A stretch of 43,425 nt of DNA from positions 1-43,425 of the forward strand of contig JBFMBP010000072.1 of NCBI GenBank assembly GCA_040755155.1, given 5' to 3'. A program made the translations under genes and the position numbers. This stretch comes from Candidatus Omnitrophota bacterium. Lineage in GTDB: Bacteria > Hinthialibacterota > Hinthialibacteria > Hinthialibacterales > Hinthialibacteraceae. This document shows positions 1 through 8,398 of this stretch, in pieces; the first letter of the stretch is position 1; each line of letters opens with the position of its first letter. The notes beneath the pieces are model-generated. The model worked only from the letters and a program-made list of their open reading frames with translations, was not told where the DNA came from and did not search any database.

Positions 1-32
1 GCCCTCTGGGAGAGGGTTAGGGTGAGGGATTT
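1..32. repeat. Half copy of a dispersed palindromic repeat
   Basis: The first ~30 bases (CCTCTGGGAGAGGGTTAGGG and following) are the reverse complement of the right arm of the palindromic repeat at 40491-40586. The element is cut by the window edge, so its full extent cannot be seen. Confidence 0.6.
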
Positions 33-112
33 TAAATTCAACAAATTCATGCTATTAGATTTGTTGATATTTTCGATTAAGGAATTAGTCTATCCTTAAC
101 TTAACGACATTG

Positions 113-220
113 GGTTAGGAGGGGGTTAACGTAAGTCCGTTAAAATCACCCCCCCTCTAACTCCCCCCAAGCATGGGGGGAGAATTTAAAGATTGATTTC
201 TTTAATTTTGCAGTAGCCTC
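113..220. repeat. MITE-like palindromic element, copy A (truncated at left)
   Basis: This stretch closely matches the right two-thirds of the element at 17933-18080: TTAGGAGGGGGTT, then AAAATCACCCCCCCTCTAAC, CTCCCCCCAAGC, GGGGAGAATTTAAA and a right end resembling TTTTGCAAGAGCC (here TTTTGCAGTAGCC). The left terminal repeat and left arm are missing, so this is a decayed or truncated copy. It lies about 350 bp upstream of alaS. Confidence 0.7.
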
Positions 221-236
221 TCCTATTATGTATAAT
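208..236 (+). promoter_or_regulatory. Possible promoter at the edge of MITE copy A
   Basis: A perfect -10 hexamer TATAAT (231-236) sits 17 nt after TTGCAG (208-213), a 3/6 match to the -35 consensus contributed by the MITE end. The -10 lies in the right arm of a 20-nt perfect palindrome with a 2-nt loop (221-240, TCCTATTATGTATAATAGGA). It points toward alaS, which would give a leader of about 325 nt. The weak -35 makes this tentative. Confidence 0.3.
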
Positions 237-240
237 AGGA

Positions 241-569
241 AATTAAAGGAATCTCATACTACCATCGTTTGAATCACGAAGACTCGAAATGAAAAAGAAA
301 AACACGAAAAGAAAAACGGTTAGTGCAAGGGATTGCGTTGCGAATGAGATTTTCCGCGATATCCAATAGAATCCGAGATATCCGTGATTCGAAAATTTCG
401 TGGAATTCGAGCCTTTTTGTGTTTTCGTGATTCGAAAACGCAACGGAAATGAAATCCATGCGCCGCTCTGGAACGATCTTCCCGATTTGCGGGCAAGATG
501 CCCGCACTCCCAGGCTGCGTATCATGAATGAGATAATAACGATCAATTCAAAATAGATTGGATTTTTTC
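241..569. other. Non-coding leader of alaS with short repeats and a hairpin
   Basis: No credible gene is seen. The stretch holds several imperfect copies of TTCGTGATTCGAAAA-like words in both orientations (about 270-440) and a 7-bp hairpin GCGGGCA-AGA-TGCCCGC at 489-505. The hairpin lacks a U-tract and looks like a dispersed intergenic repeat rather than a terminator. No T-box features (specifier loop, TGGN bulge) are recognisable, so regulation of alaS by uncharged tRNA is not supported. Confidence 0.5.
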
Positions 570-3236
570 ATGTTGTCATCCACGGAAATTCGCAATAGTT
601 TCGTCGAATTTTTCAAAGAGCGCGGACACGCTTACGTGGCGGGCGCTTCACTGGTTCCACCGCCGGATTCCACGCTGCTTTTCACCAACGCGGGCATGAA
701 TCAATTCGTAGATTATTTCAAAGGAACGACTGTCTCAAAGCATTCGCGCATCGTCAATTATCAGCGCTGTATGCGCGTCAGCGGCAAACACAACGATCTT
801 TTGGAAGTGGGCGTGGATCATACGCATCACACCCTCTTCGAGATGATGGGCAACTGGTCCATCGCCGATTACGGCAAGAAAGAGAGCATCGTCTGGGCTT
901 GGGATTATCTCACCAAAGGTTGCGGCCTGCCCAAAGAAAAACTGTGGGTAACTATCTTCCGCGAAGACGACGAAGCCGAAATGTTATGGAAAGACAATAC
1001 GGACGTCGTCCCCAGCCGCATCCGCCGCTTCGGCGAAAAAGAGAACTTTTGGGAAATGGGCGAAACCGGCCCATGCGGCCCATGCAGCGAAATCCATATC
1101 GACATCGGCGAAGACCGGGGCTGCGGGCGGCCCGAATGCGAAGTCAACTGCACCCACTGCAACCGCCACGTCGAGCTATGGAATCTGGTTTTCATTCAAT
1201 ACGAACGGCAAAACAACGGCTCGCTCGTCCCGTTGAAAAATCTCTTCGTCGATACAGGTCTCGGATTGGAACGCCTGGTTTGCCTGCTTCAGGGAACCCG
1301 CTCCAACTACGATACCGATCTTTTCACGCCCGTCATCCGGTCGATCGAATCGTTATCAGGCATCAAGTACGAATCGGCGGAAGAACAAAAGCGCATCGCT
1401 TTCCGCGTGCTTTGCGATCATGTGCGAGCGCTCTCCTTCCTTATCGCCGACGGGATCATGCCCGCCAACGACGGACGCGGCTACGTCTTGCGCAAAGTGC
1501 TGCGCCGCTCGGTGCTGCATGGACGCAACCTCGGCTTCGAATCCACTTTTATCGCTTCACTAATTCCTCACATCATCGCCGTGATGAAAGAGGCTTATCC
1601 CTATTTGACCGATCAGGAAGAAGTGATTAAAAAAGTCGTAACCAGCGAGGAAGAGCGTTTTCATTCCGCCCTTCATACTGGTTTGCGGACGCTCGATGAG
1701 GAGATGGCCTCCATCGGCAAGGGCGAAAAAGTATTGCCCGGCGACGTGGTTTTCCGCCTCGCCGATACCTACGGCGTACCCATTGACTTTATCGAGGAGG
1801 AAATCGCTCCGGCGCGCGGCTTGAAGATTGACCGCCAGGGCTACGAAGCGTTGATGCAAGAACAGCGCGCCCGCGCCCGCCAAGCGCGCAAGGCCAAAGA
1901 CGGCGGCGCTGAACTTGGCGCTATCTTGGCGGATGAAGAAGCGACGCGCTTCACCGGCTACGACCACTTAGAAGATCGCGGACGCATTGTCCACTGCCTG
2001 AAAGGCAATGAGGAAGTTCCCCATCTCTACAAAGGCGAAACCGGAACCATCGTCCTCGACCGTACTCCCTTCTACGCCGAAAGCGGCGGCCAGATCGGCG
2101 ACGCGGGCGTTATTCTCTCTGATATGGGAAAGTTCGAAGTATCCGATACGCAATCTCTGGGAAAGCAAATCGTTCTCCATATCGGCAAGGTCGTTTCCGG
2201 CAAGATGGAGACCGGCGCCGAAATCCGCGCCTGCGTCGACGCCGAACGCCGCGCCAACGCCGCCCATCACCATACCGCCACCCATCTCATGAACTACGCC
2301 CTGCGCCAAGTTCTGGGCGGCCATGTCAAGCAATCCGGCTCGTTGGTCACGCCGGACTATTTGCGCTTCGACTTCACGCATTACGAAGCCCCCAGCAAAG
2401 AGCAGCTGAAGCAAGTGGAAGAAATGGTTAACGCCTTGATTCGCAGCAATCAACCGGTCGCCGCGCGCGTGATGAAGATTGAGGAAGCAAAGGAAGAGGG
2501 TGCGCTCGCCTTTTTCGGTGACAAGTATGGCGACGTCGTGCGCGTCGTCGGCGTTGGGGATTTCAGCAAGGAATTCTGCGGCGGAACTCACGTCAAAGCG
2601 GCGGGCGATATCGGCGCTTTCTTCATCGTGAAGGAAAGCGCCATTTCCACTGGCGTGCGCCGCATCGAAGCCGTCGCCGGAGCCGCCGCTTACGCCCGCG
2701 CTTGCGGCGCATTCCAATCGCTGCGAGATATGCAAAACGCGCTCAACGTAGGAGAGAACGAATTGCTGCCCGGCGTGAACCGCCTGTTGGACGAACGCAA
2801 GCAACTTTCCGCCCAGAACGAAAAACTGCTGCGCGAATCCGCCAAGACGCGAGTTCACTCCATGCTTGACAGCGCCAAAGATGTAGATGGCGTCAAAGTC
2901 GTCGCCATTGATTTGGGCGAGGTGGACGGAAACGCCGCCCCCATCCTGCGCGATCTGGGCGACGACATCGTCTTGCGCGAGAGTCCCGCCGCGGTAGCCG
3001 TACTGGCGGCGCGTTCCAAAGGGCGGGTGAATTTCATTGTAAGGATTGGCGTGGAAGCCCTGAACCGCGGCATGGACGCCAACAAAATCATCCGCGGCGT
3101 CGCCCAAAAAACGGGCGGCAGCGGCGGAGGACGCAAGGACATGGCTCAAGGCGGCTCCGCCAACGCCAGCCAATTGAAAGAAGCCCTCGAAGCGGTTCCT
3201 GGTATGGTTAAGGAGTTGTTATGCGAGAAAAGATAA
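570..3236 (+). CDS. alaS: Alanine--tRNA ligase
   Basis: Cytoplasmic class II enzyme charging tRNA-Ala with alanine. The 888-residue product has the usual family length and architecture: N-terminal catalytic domain beginning STEIRNSFVEFFKERGH, tRNA-recognition domain, editing domain with the zinc ligands HTATH and CGGTH, and the C-terminal C-Ala domain with the glycine-rich GGSGGGRKDMAQGG. A Cys-rich insertion (about residues 185-205, RPECEVNCTHC) lies in the catalytic domain, as in many bacterial AlaRS. The open frame extends upstream to a TTG at 558, but the ATG at 570 (MLSSTEIR) fits the family N-terminus better. The stop is 14 nt from the convergent methyltransferase stop. GC-rich codon use contrasts with that AT-rich neighbour. 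Identification is secure. Confidence 0.97.
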   Translation: MLSSTEIRNSFVEFFKERGHAYVAGASLVPPPDSTLLFTNAGMNQFVDYFKGTTVSKHSRIVNYQRCMRVSGKHNDLLEVGVDHTHHTLFEMMGNWSIADYGKKESIVWAWDYLTKGCGLPKEKLWVTIFREDDEAEMLWKDNTDVVPSRIRRFGEKENFWEMGETGPCGPCSEIHIDIGEDRGCGRPECEVNCTHCNRHVELWNLVFIQYERQNNGSLVPLKNLFVDTGLGLERLVCLLQGTRSNYDTDLFTPVIRSIESLSGIKYESAEEQKRIAFRVLCDHVRALSFLIADGIMPANDGRGYVLRKVLRRSVLHGRNLGFESTFIASLIPHIIAVMKEAYPYLTDQEEVIKKVVTSEEERFHSALHTGLRTLDEEMASIGKGEKVLPGDVVFRLADTYGVPIDFIEEEIAPARGLKIDRQGYEALMQEQRARARQARKAKDGGAELGAILADEEATRFTGYDHLEDRGRIVHCLKGNEEVPHLYKGETGTIVLDRTPFYAESGGQIGDAGVILSDMGKFEVSDTQSLGKQIVLHIGKVVSGKMETGAEIRACVDAERRANAAHHHTATHLMNYALRQVLGGHVKQSGSLVTPDYLRFDFTHYEAPSKEQLKQVEEMVNALIRSNQPVAARVMKIEEAKEEGALAFFGDKYGDVVRVVGVGDFSKEFCGGTHVKAAGDIGAFFIVKESAISTGVRRIEAVAGAAAYARACGAFQSLRDMQNALNVGENELLPGVNRLLDERKQLSAQNEKLLRESAKTRVHSMLDSAKDVDGVKVVAIDLGEVDGNAAPILRDLGDDIVLRESPAAVAVLAARSKGRVNFIVRIGVEALNRGMDANKIIRGVAQKTGGSGGGRKDMAQGGSANASQLKEALEAVPGMVKELLCEKR

Positions 3237-3239
3237 GAT

Positions 3240-3262
3240 ATTCATTTGTTTTATAAATGAAT
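3240..3262. terminator. Hairpin between convergent alaS and methyltransferase genes
   Basis: ATTCATTT and AAATGAAT form an 8-bp AT-rich stem around a 7-nt loop, immediately after the alaS stop and including the stop codon of the convergent methyltransferase. Its position suits a bidirectional terminator, but the stem is weak and there is no strong U-run. Confidence 0.35.
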
Positions 3263-4120
3263 CGAATACTCTCTTAATTTGCAATCAAACAAGACGTTTT
3301 CATCTTTTTCGTCTAGCTTTAATCGTTTTCGAATAACGTTAACGTATTCTATCTTGTTATCTATAAGTACGGCATTTCTATTCAATTTATCGGCTACGAC
3401 TCCTGTCGTTCCACTCCCAGCAAAAGGATCGAGCACATTATCGCCCTCTTTCGTAAACAATTTCATGAAAAATTCCGGGATCGCCTCGGGAAAAGCGGCA
3501 GGATGCCCCATATTTTTTCCAACCAAAGGAGCAATAATAGTATTCCCAGGCAGCACCGTATTTTTATTTTTCCAATTGCGCAAATCTCTTCCGAAACCGC
3601 TGTTATTTTCGCTGTTGTGCCGTTCGTTACTTTTACCATTGAGTTTTGCCAGTCTTTTTTCAACCCAGTTCCCTATCGGCTTCATCACTGCATCTTGATA
3701 CATTACAAAATTTCTATGCTTTGTTAATTGGAAACAATATTCCCATTCGTCCCGAAGTCGATTTTTCCAATAACCAGGCATTGCATTCGTCTTTACCCAC
3801 AGATAATCGTCAATGCTCAACCATCCTTTTTTACTTAAAGCCTCGATGGTTTGCCATACAAAACGATGACGTACGCCATTTACAACTTTATCTTTAATAT
3901 TCAATATAAAAGAACCATTATCAGCAAGAACGCGCCAGAGTTCTTCGTGAAAGCTGATGATGAATTCCGCATAATTATCCGGTTTAATGCTGTCGTAATG
4001 TCTTTTTCTCGCATCGGCGTAAGGTGGCGACGTAACGATAAGATGGAAATAGCCGTCAGGAAAATTTTTTAGAACGATTCGTGAATCGCCTAAAAATATT
4101 TCGGTTTTCAGTTTGTTCAC
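3251..4120 (-). CDS. Type II DNA methyltransferase (beta class, probably N4-cytosine)
   Basis: Modification enzyme of a type II restriction-modification pair, transferring a methyl group from S-adenosylmethionine to a base in the recognition site. Catalytic motif IV, TSPPY (residues 30-34), precedes SAM-binding motif I, DPFAGSGTTG (231-240), with the target-recognition region between: the beta-class order. SPPY is commoner in N4-cytosine than N6-adenine enzymes, so m4C is the better guess. At 289 residues it has normal single-domain length. It starts at GTG (4120) and shares four bases with the stop of the upstream endonuclease gene, so the two are translationally coupled. Both are distinctly AT-rich against the flanking genes, consistent with horizontal acquisition. 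The recognition sequence cannot be read from the sequence. Confidence 0.88.
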   Translation of the reverse strand: MNKLKTEIFLGDSRIVLKNFPDGYFHLIVTSPPYADARKRHYDSIKPDNYAEFIISFHEELWRVLADNGSFILNIKDKVVNGVRHRFVWQTIEALSKKGWLSIDDYLWVKTNAMPGYWKNRLRDEWEYCFQLTKHRNFVMYQDAVMKPIGNWVEKRLAKLNGKSNERHNSENNSGFGRDLRNWKNKNTVLPGNTIIAPLVGKNMGHPAAFPEAIPEFFMKLFTKEGDNVLDPFAGSGTTGVVADKLNRNAVLIDNKIEYVNVIRKRLKLDEKDENVLFDCKLREYSIHL

Positions 4121-5082
4121 TTCCCTTTACTCCATCGATGGCAAAAAAGTCCAACTAATTTAAAAGCATCATTGAAGTTTCCTTCCTTATCCAATAGCTC
4201 GCATTCATAACAGCACTCCCCAAAACTCTCTAACAAATCGTTTGGCACTTCTATATCCCAATTATCTTGACTACTGAAAGTAATCAAAACTTCCAGAACG
4301 GCATTCATAATTTCTTCATAGGAATGGTTCGAAAAAAAAGGCCAAAAAAAATCCGATTTCCATACTTCGGTATTCATGGAATGAGGAATTTTACTTTTTT
4401 GACGGGTTTTAATGAGCCTTTGCCCCTTTTCCATAACAATTCCAAATACGCATAGATACGGTCCCTGTCGATTTCTATCATGAATAGCTACATTCTCCAA
4501 TGCGGATATGGCTTTGGGCCAATCTTGTCCTCCCATAGTATTCGTTCTATTTTTTACGGATACGTAAATATTCAATATCTCAGGTTGATTCTCCATGTTA
4601 ATCGTCGCATTGAAATCAGCTTCTTCGGAACCCAAATCGGATACGGATAAAAAACGTTTGGAAGCGCTGGCTGTCTCTTTGGCGATATATTGATATCGCC
4701 ATCCAGAATTCATTCTTTGCTTTTGGAGGGTTCGATTTCGGAATTGTTCTTTTCCAACATCCTTATAATGCCGTTTTAAGCAAGCATGGGCTGTTGAAGC
4801 GGGATCATCGAAGTATTTAAGAAAATAGGAGAAGAGTTCTTTGCCTTGTTTTTTTAAATATTTCTTCAAATCATCATCTGCGAAATTATCATCTATACAT
4901 AAAATAGAACGGCTTGCTTTATTATTGGCATAATGAATTCCCTCGTTGATAATTCTTATCAATTCATCGGATGTTATCTTATAAATATGTTTTTTTAATT
5001 TTGTCTCATCCAAATATCCAAAATATTTATTCTTCTCATCATTAATACGTGGATAGTTTTGATGATGCGCTTTTCTAACCAT
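4117..5082 (-). CDS. Probable type II restriction endonuclease
   Basis: No family can be named with certainty. The call rests on tight coupling (4-nt overlap) to a solitary type II methyltransferase and on a possible PD-(D/E)xK-like core: EEADFNATI followed about 20 residues later by IYVSVKNR, where a Ser replaces the usual acidic residue before the Lys. After it comes TNTMGGQDWPKAI. The product is 321 residues from the ATG at 5082, preceded by GAGG at 7-nt spacing; an in-frame TTG at 5094 has no ribosome site. Low GC and Lys/Asn/Ile-rich composition differ from neighbouring genes. It could resemble the nucleases that pair with m4C enzymes of the XcyI/Cfr9I kind, but that is a guess. No controller protein is present. 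Confidence 0.65.
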   Translation of the reverse strand: MVRKAHHQNYPRINDEKNKYFGYLDETKLKKHIYKITSDELIRIINEGIHYANNKASRSILCIDDNFADDDLKKYLKKQGKELFSYFLKYFDDPASTAHACLKRHYKDVGKEQFRNRTLQKQRMNSGWRYQYIAKETASASKRFLSVSDLGSEEADFNATINMENQPEILNIYVSVKNRTNTMGGQDWPKAISALENVAIHDRNRQGPYLCVFGIVMEKGQRLIKTRQKSKIPHSMNTEVWKSDFFWPFFSNHSYEEIMNAVLEVLITFSSQDNWDIEVPNDLLESFGECCYECELLDKEGNFNDAFKLVGLFCHRWSKGK

Positions 5083-5203
5083 ATAGAACCTCAATCGCTA
5101 TCCCTACATAAATTAAATACTTAAACGAACGTATTCTCATAAAAATACGGACGCCTTTACTCTTTTACCATAACGTTTTTTTATGCTTTTGTGAATGGGG
5201 AAA

Positions 5204-5229
5204 GTAGTTCAATCCATCAATTGAACTAC
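5204..5229. terminator. Hairpin at the end of the sugar-isomerase-like gene
   Basis: GTAGTTCAAT and ATTGAACTAC form a perfect 10-bp stem with a 6-nt loop, overlapping the stop codon of the minus-strand gene ending at 5226. Transcribed leftward it is followed by ACTTTCCCC, a poor U-tract, so terminator function is uncertain. The 5083-5225 gap also contains the R-M promoter region, in which no clear -35/-10 pair stands out. Confidence 0.4.
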
Positions 5230-6605
5230 GTCTCATAGACAATCTTGAATCCGAGATACTTGCTCAAACTCTCCACGTCGCGGCAATGGTCGTCGTAGAA
5301 GATCACGCGATGCAGGCCGTGCGAGTATTGTTGCAGCACTTTGCGGGCGTCGGCGACTTTCGTCGCGATCTTCGTGCGGCAGCCGCGATCTACGTCGGGA
5401 TTGCCGGTGATTTCGCCCGTCGACAGCAACATTAGATCGTCGCTGACGACCTTCGCCATTGTGACCTTGCGTCCTATTTGCATTTTCACTTGCAAGGCGG
5501 CGCCTTTGTCGTCTTCGAGATGGCTGCGCAGGATATACGGATCCTCTTTTCCCCTCGTTCCCGCCATCCGCGTCGCCGCTACGCAATGGGCGTGGATGAC
5601 GGTATTATTCGCCGTATCGATAACGGGATCGCTGATGAAGCCGGGTTTGCCGGTGAGATACTGGAAAAGCAGCATGGTCAGGGCGGATTGAACGTCAGCT
5701 TCGCAGGCGCCAACCAATCCTTCGCTGTTCAAGCGGGAAAATCCCAAGCAGGGATAAGCGGGCAGTTTCTTGGCATAGAATAATCCAAGGCAGTTGATGG
5801 CGATTCCTTGAGCGTTCTCTTCTTCCATCGCTTTTTTCATGGCCAGATAAAAACGGGAACTTTTGATGATTTCTTCCCGCGTCGGCTCGACGACTTTGAC
5901 AGCGCCCTCTATCCAACGGTCGGCTTCCTTCTCCGCTTCTTTTCCATCAACGCTTTCATAACAACGCATCAATAGATCATGCTGCAAGGGAACGATGCGG
6001 ACGCCTAATCGTTCTTCGGATTCCGTTGCATCGGATTCGGCTTTTCTCAATACTAGAATCTTGCTTTGGGACAAACGCTTCACTGTTCGCAGCGGCCGTA
6101 TTCCGGCGATGAGATCGCGGTAGTTGCTGGAGGCGATCGCGTCGATACGCTTGCCCTCTTTTTGCATATCCGCGATGGCGCTCCAATCGTGTCCGCTGTA
6201 GGGCTGCGAGAAAAGAAGCGCAGGCTTGCCTGCATCGGCGATGGCGCGAACCAGATGTCCTACGGTCGACGTGAGGTTGAACATCAATACTCCATCGGCC
6301 TCTTGTACGCCCGGCAGCGCTTTAGGAACATCCTCTGCGACGCGCAGTAACTCGCCGCCTTCGAAGGAAATATCGGGCAAATCTCTTTTCAATCCAGATA
6401 AAACGCCGTTGAGTTTGCCGATTTCCTTTTGTACGTCAAGATGGGGAGTCGGCCAGGTGGGAACCGGTTTGGCGAGAAAGATCACTCTAATCTTTATAGG
6501 ATCGCTAGGCGCATTCGCTACAGCCTGCTTCGCACTTATCATGCTTAATCCGCCCACTGCCCCCGCCGCTGAACCTTGCAGAAATATCCGCCGCGAAATA
6601 TCCAT
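5226..6605 (-). CDS. Tat-exported L-fucose/L-arabinose isomerase-like protein
   Basis: A 459-residue secreted protein. The N-terminus (ISRRIFLQGSAAGAVGGLS, then an Ala-rich stretch ending VANA) is a twin-arginine signal, implying export of a folded, possibly metal-containing protein. The mature part resembles the L-fucose/L-arabinose isomerase fold: a Rossmann-like N-terminal part (DGVLMFNLTSTVGHLVRAIADAGKPALLFSQPYSGHDW) and a later segment with AINCLGLFY...PCLGFSRLNSEG. Whether it isomerises a sugar is unknown; Tat-exported relatives are common in heterotrophic PVC-type bacteria. The ATG at 6605 has a strong GGGGAGG seven bases upstream. It follows the alternative complex III cluster on the same strand after a gap of about 50 bp, but no functional link is evident. 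Confidence 0.7.
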   Translation of the reverse strand: MDISRRIFLQGSAAGAVGGLSMISAKQAVANAPSDPIKIRVIFLAKPVPTWPTPHLDVQKEIGKLNGVLSGLKRDLPDISFEGGELLRVAEDVPKALPGVQEADGVLMFNLTSTVGHLVRAIADAGKPALLFSQPYSGHDWSAIADMQKEGKRIDAIASSNYRDLIAGIRPLRTVKRLSQSKILVLRKAESDATESEERLGVRIVPLQHDLLMRCYESVDGKEAEKEADRWIEGAVKVVEPTREEIIKSSRFYLAMKKAMEEENAQGIAINCLGLFYAKKLPAYPCLGFSRLNSEGLVGACEADVQSALTMLLFQYLTGKPGFISDPVIDTANNTVIHAHCVAATRMAGTRGKEDPYILRSHLEDDKGAALQVKMQIGRKVTMAKVVSDDLMLLSTGEITGNPDVDRGCRTKIATKVADARKVLQQYSHGLHRVIFYDDHCRDVESLSKYLGFKIVYET

Positions 6606-6658
6606 CTTCTTTCCTCCCCAAAAATGAATATAGGCATTTATTACGGATCATTATGGCA

Positions 6659-7045
6659 TCATTTGGCTTGCGAATCTATAACTACCAACTCCATCGCCCG
6701 TTCGATGGGAATGGCGGCGATTTTCTTTTCTTTATCGATCCAGCGATAGCCGATCAGCGCTGCTTGCTGCTCTTTGACGAGGGCAGTCAACTCAGCGGGT
6801 TTTTGCTCGATGAATTTTTGCGTTTCTCCTTGTTGAATCGTCAAAGAAAACGTTTGTGTTGCCAGCGCGATTGTCAGTAAAATCAACATCGCCGCTATGC
6901 CGATCAGCATTAAGAACGAAATGCGAAGTTCGTTTTTCTTTTCCATTTTCTTATAACTTATGTTGCGAAGTTCAATTCTTTCGCATTCGGATTTATCAAG
7001 GGCAGAAACAACCTTGCCCTTGCCACCCTTCCTATTGTTACGCAT
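6659..7045 (-). CDS. Small single-pass membrane protein at the end of the alternative complex III operon
   Basis: The protein has one strong transmembrane helix (ISFLMLIGIAAMLILLTIALAT) and a short exposed C-terminal domain ending WIDKEKKIAAIPIERAMELVV. The start at 7045 (ATGCGTAA) overlaps the actF stop by 8 nt, matching the coupling seen through the operon and giving 128 residues. An internal ATG at 6946 gives 95 residues, starting just before the helix, and is equally possible because neither has a good ribosome site. A 7-bp hairpin (6998-7004 with 7015-7021) lies between the two starts. Its place suggests an accessory subunit or assembly factor of the complex; that is inference. Confidence 0.6.
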   Translation of the reverse strand: MRNNRKGGKGKVVSALDKSECERIELRNISYKKMEKKNELRISFLMLIGIAAMLILLTIALATQTFSLTIQQGETQKFIEQKPAELTALVKEQQAALIGYRWIDKEKKIAAIPIERAMELVVIDSQAK

Positions 7046-8258
7046 TTTCGAAATTCAGCGATTCTTCCAAACGCGGGTCTCGAATAGGAAGCAATGCTCT
7101 TCCTTTAGCGATGCGCGCCGCCAAGGCGAAATACAACCCTCCGATTCCAATGAAGCAGGTTATATCAAGAAGATGGAGAGATGCGAGCTGCGGGCTGTAT
7201 TCGGGCATTACTAACCAATACAAATCCAACCAATGAGCAATAAGCGCCCAGACGGCCCAGAATACCAACAATCGTTTCCGACGTTTGGGATAGCGGGATA
7301 TCAAACCCAAAAAGGGGATAATGAAATGTCCGAAGAATAAAATTAATCCCACCCATCCCCATTGGCCTTCATGAATATCCGTGCGCCGGAAAATCCATCC
7401 CGTCTCTTCGGGTAGATTGGCGTACCAGATCAGCATGTACTGGGAAAAAGCGATATAGCCCCAAAAGAAAATAAAGCCGAAGAGCAGTTTGCCTAAATCG
7501 TGGTAATGCTCGATAGTTATGGCGCCCGTCAAGCGTCCGCTGCTTTGCAGCAAAAACGCCGTTACCGCTAAGAGTGCTATAAATCCCACAACGCAGCCTG
7601 TAAAAAAGTAAACTCCATAAATGGTGCTGAACCAACGCGGATCCAAAGACATCAGCCAATCGAAGGCGGCGAACGTTATTGTCAAAGCGAATAAAGCCAT
7701 GCCGGGGGCGCTCAATCGCTCCATGCGCAGCGTTAGATTCGCGTCTCCCGTTTTGTCCTGTTCTAGCGAACGGTTCAGAAAATATTGAGAAAGATATATC
7801 CACGAAGCGAAATAGAACAAGCAGCGAATAACGAAAAATGGGATGTTGAGATAGGGCTGTTTTCCTTGCAGCAAGGCGTCATGAGCGACGAGTTCATGAT
7901 TCGTCCATGGATACAAGGAACTCATTCCGATAAAAATAGGGATGAACAATACCGCCATCAGCGCCGAATTCGCCGCGAAGATTTCCGCGATGCGCCGCAC
8001 CGTGACGCTCCAGCCCGAGCGCGTCAAATGTTGCAATGACACAAAAAAGAGCGCTCCGAGCGACAGGCTTAAAAAATAAACGTAATTGACCAGGTAGGAA
8101 TAGAAAAAGCGTTGGCCCCAGCCGAGAAAATAACTGAGGGCGATGCTCACTCCCAAAACGGCCACGCCCGCGATTCCGGCCCATAGATAAATATCCAGGC
8201 CCAGACGCTCAAGATAAATGTGTTTTTGAATGTTTTGGGCTGCTTCCACGTCGGACAA
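7038..8258 (-). CDS. actF: Alternative complex III subunit ActF (membrane)
   Basis: Polytopic quinol-oxidoreductase subunit, 406 residues with about ten hydrophobic helices, related to the NrfD-type subunit ActC. Features include YFLGWGQRFFYSYLVNYVYFLSLSLGALFF, AAFDWLMSLDPRWFSTIYGVYFF and GHFIIPFLGLISR. In alternative complex III, ActC and ActF form the membrane core that oxidises menaquinol. The start is a TTG at 8258, with GGGAG nine bases upstream; a GTG three codons later is less well placed. It is the sixth gene in the canonical actABCDEF order, separated from actE by 140 bp carrying a hairpin repeat. Confidence 0.9.
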   Translation of the reverse strand: MSDVEAAQNIQKHIYLERLGLDIYLWAGIAGVAVLGVSIALSYFLGWGQRFFYSYLVNYVYFLSLSLGALFFVSLQHLTRSGWSVTVRRIAEIFAANSALMAVLFIPIFIGMSSLYPWTNHELVAHDALLQGKQPYLNIPFFVIRCLFYFASWIYLSQYFLNRSLEQDKTGDANLTLRMERLSAPGMALFALTITFAAFDWLMSLDPRWFSTIYGVYFFTGCVVGFIALLAVTAFLLQSSGRLTGAITIEHYHDLGKLLFGFIFFWGYIAFSQYMLIWYANLPEETGWIFRRTDIHEGQWGWVGLILFFGHFIIPFLGLISRYPKRRKRLLVFWAVWALIAHWLDLYWLVMPEYSPQLASLHLLDITCFIGIGGLYFALAARIAKGRALLPIRDPRLEESLNFENA

Positions 8259-8398
8259 GATCGTCGTCTCCCGGATTGTATTTCATCCCACCGCCAGTTA
8301 TTTGGTGGGCTACGCTTCGCTTTGAGCCCACCCTACGAGTCCATCACCCTACGAGTCCCTCACCCTGCTCTCTCCCAAGGGGCGAGGGAATTTTGCGG
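8259..8398. repeat. Dispersed hairpin repeats between actE and actF
   Basis: GGTGGGCT (8304-8311) and AGCCCACC (8325-8332) flank ACGCTTCGCTTTG. The same unit with small changes occurs at 23779-23807. It is followed by two CACCCTACGAGTCC units and a CTCACCCTGCTCTCTCCCAA arm (about 8349-8390) related to the repeats at 1-32 and 40491-40586. This is the only sizeable gap in the act operon, so the hairpin could tune actF transcript levels; it lacks a U-tract. Confidence 0.6.

Noticed and set aside
243-546. Two small antisense ORFs upstream of alaS
   Set aside because: They cover repeat-rich intergenic DNA, lack ribosome sites and have low-complexity sequence.
1968-3173. 401-codon open frame antisense to alaS
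   Set aside because: It lies wholly inside a secure alaS gene and its His/Ala/Gly-rich content is typical of the complement of GC-rich coding sequence.
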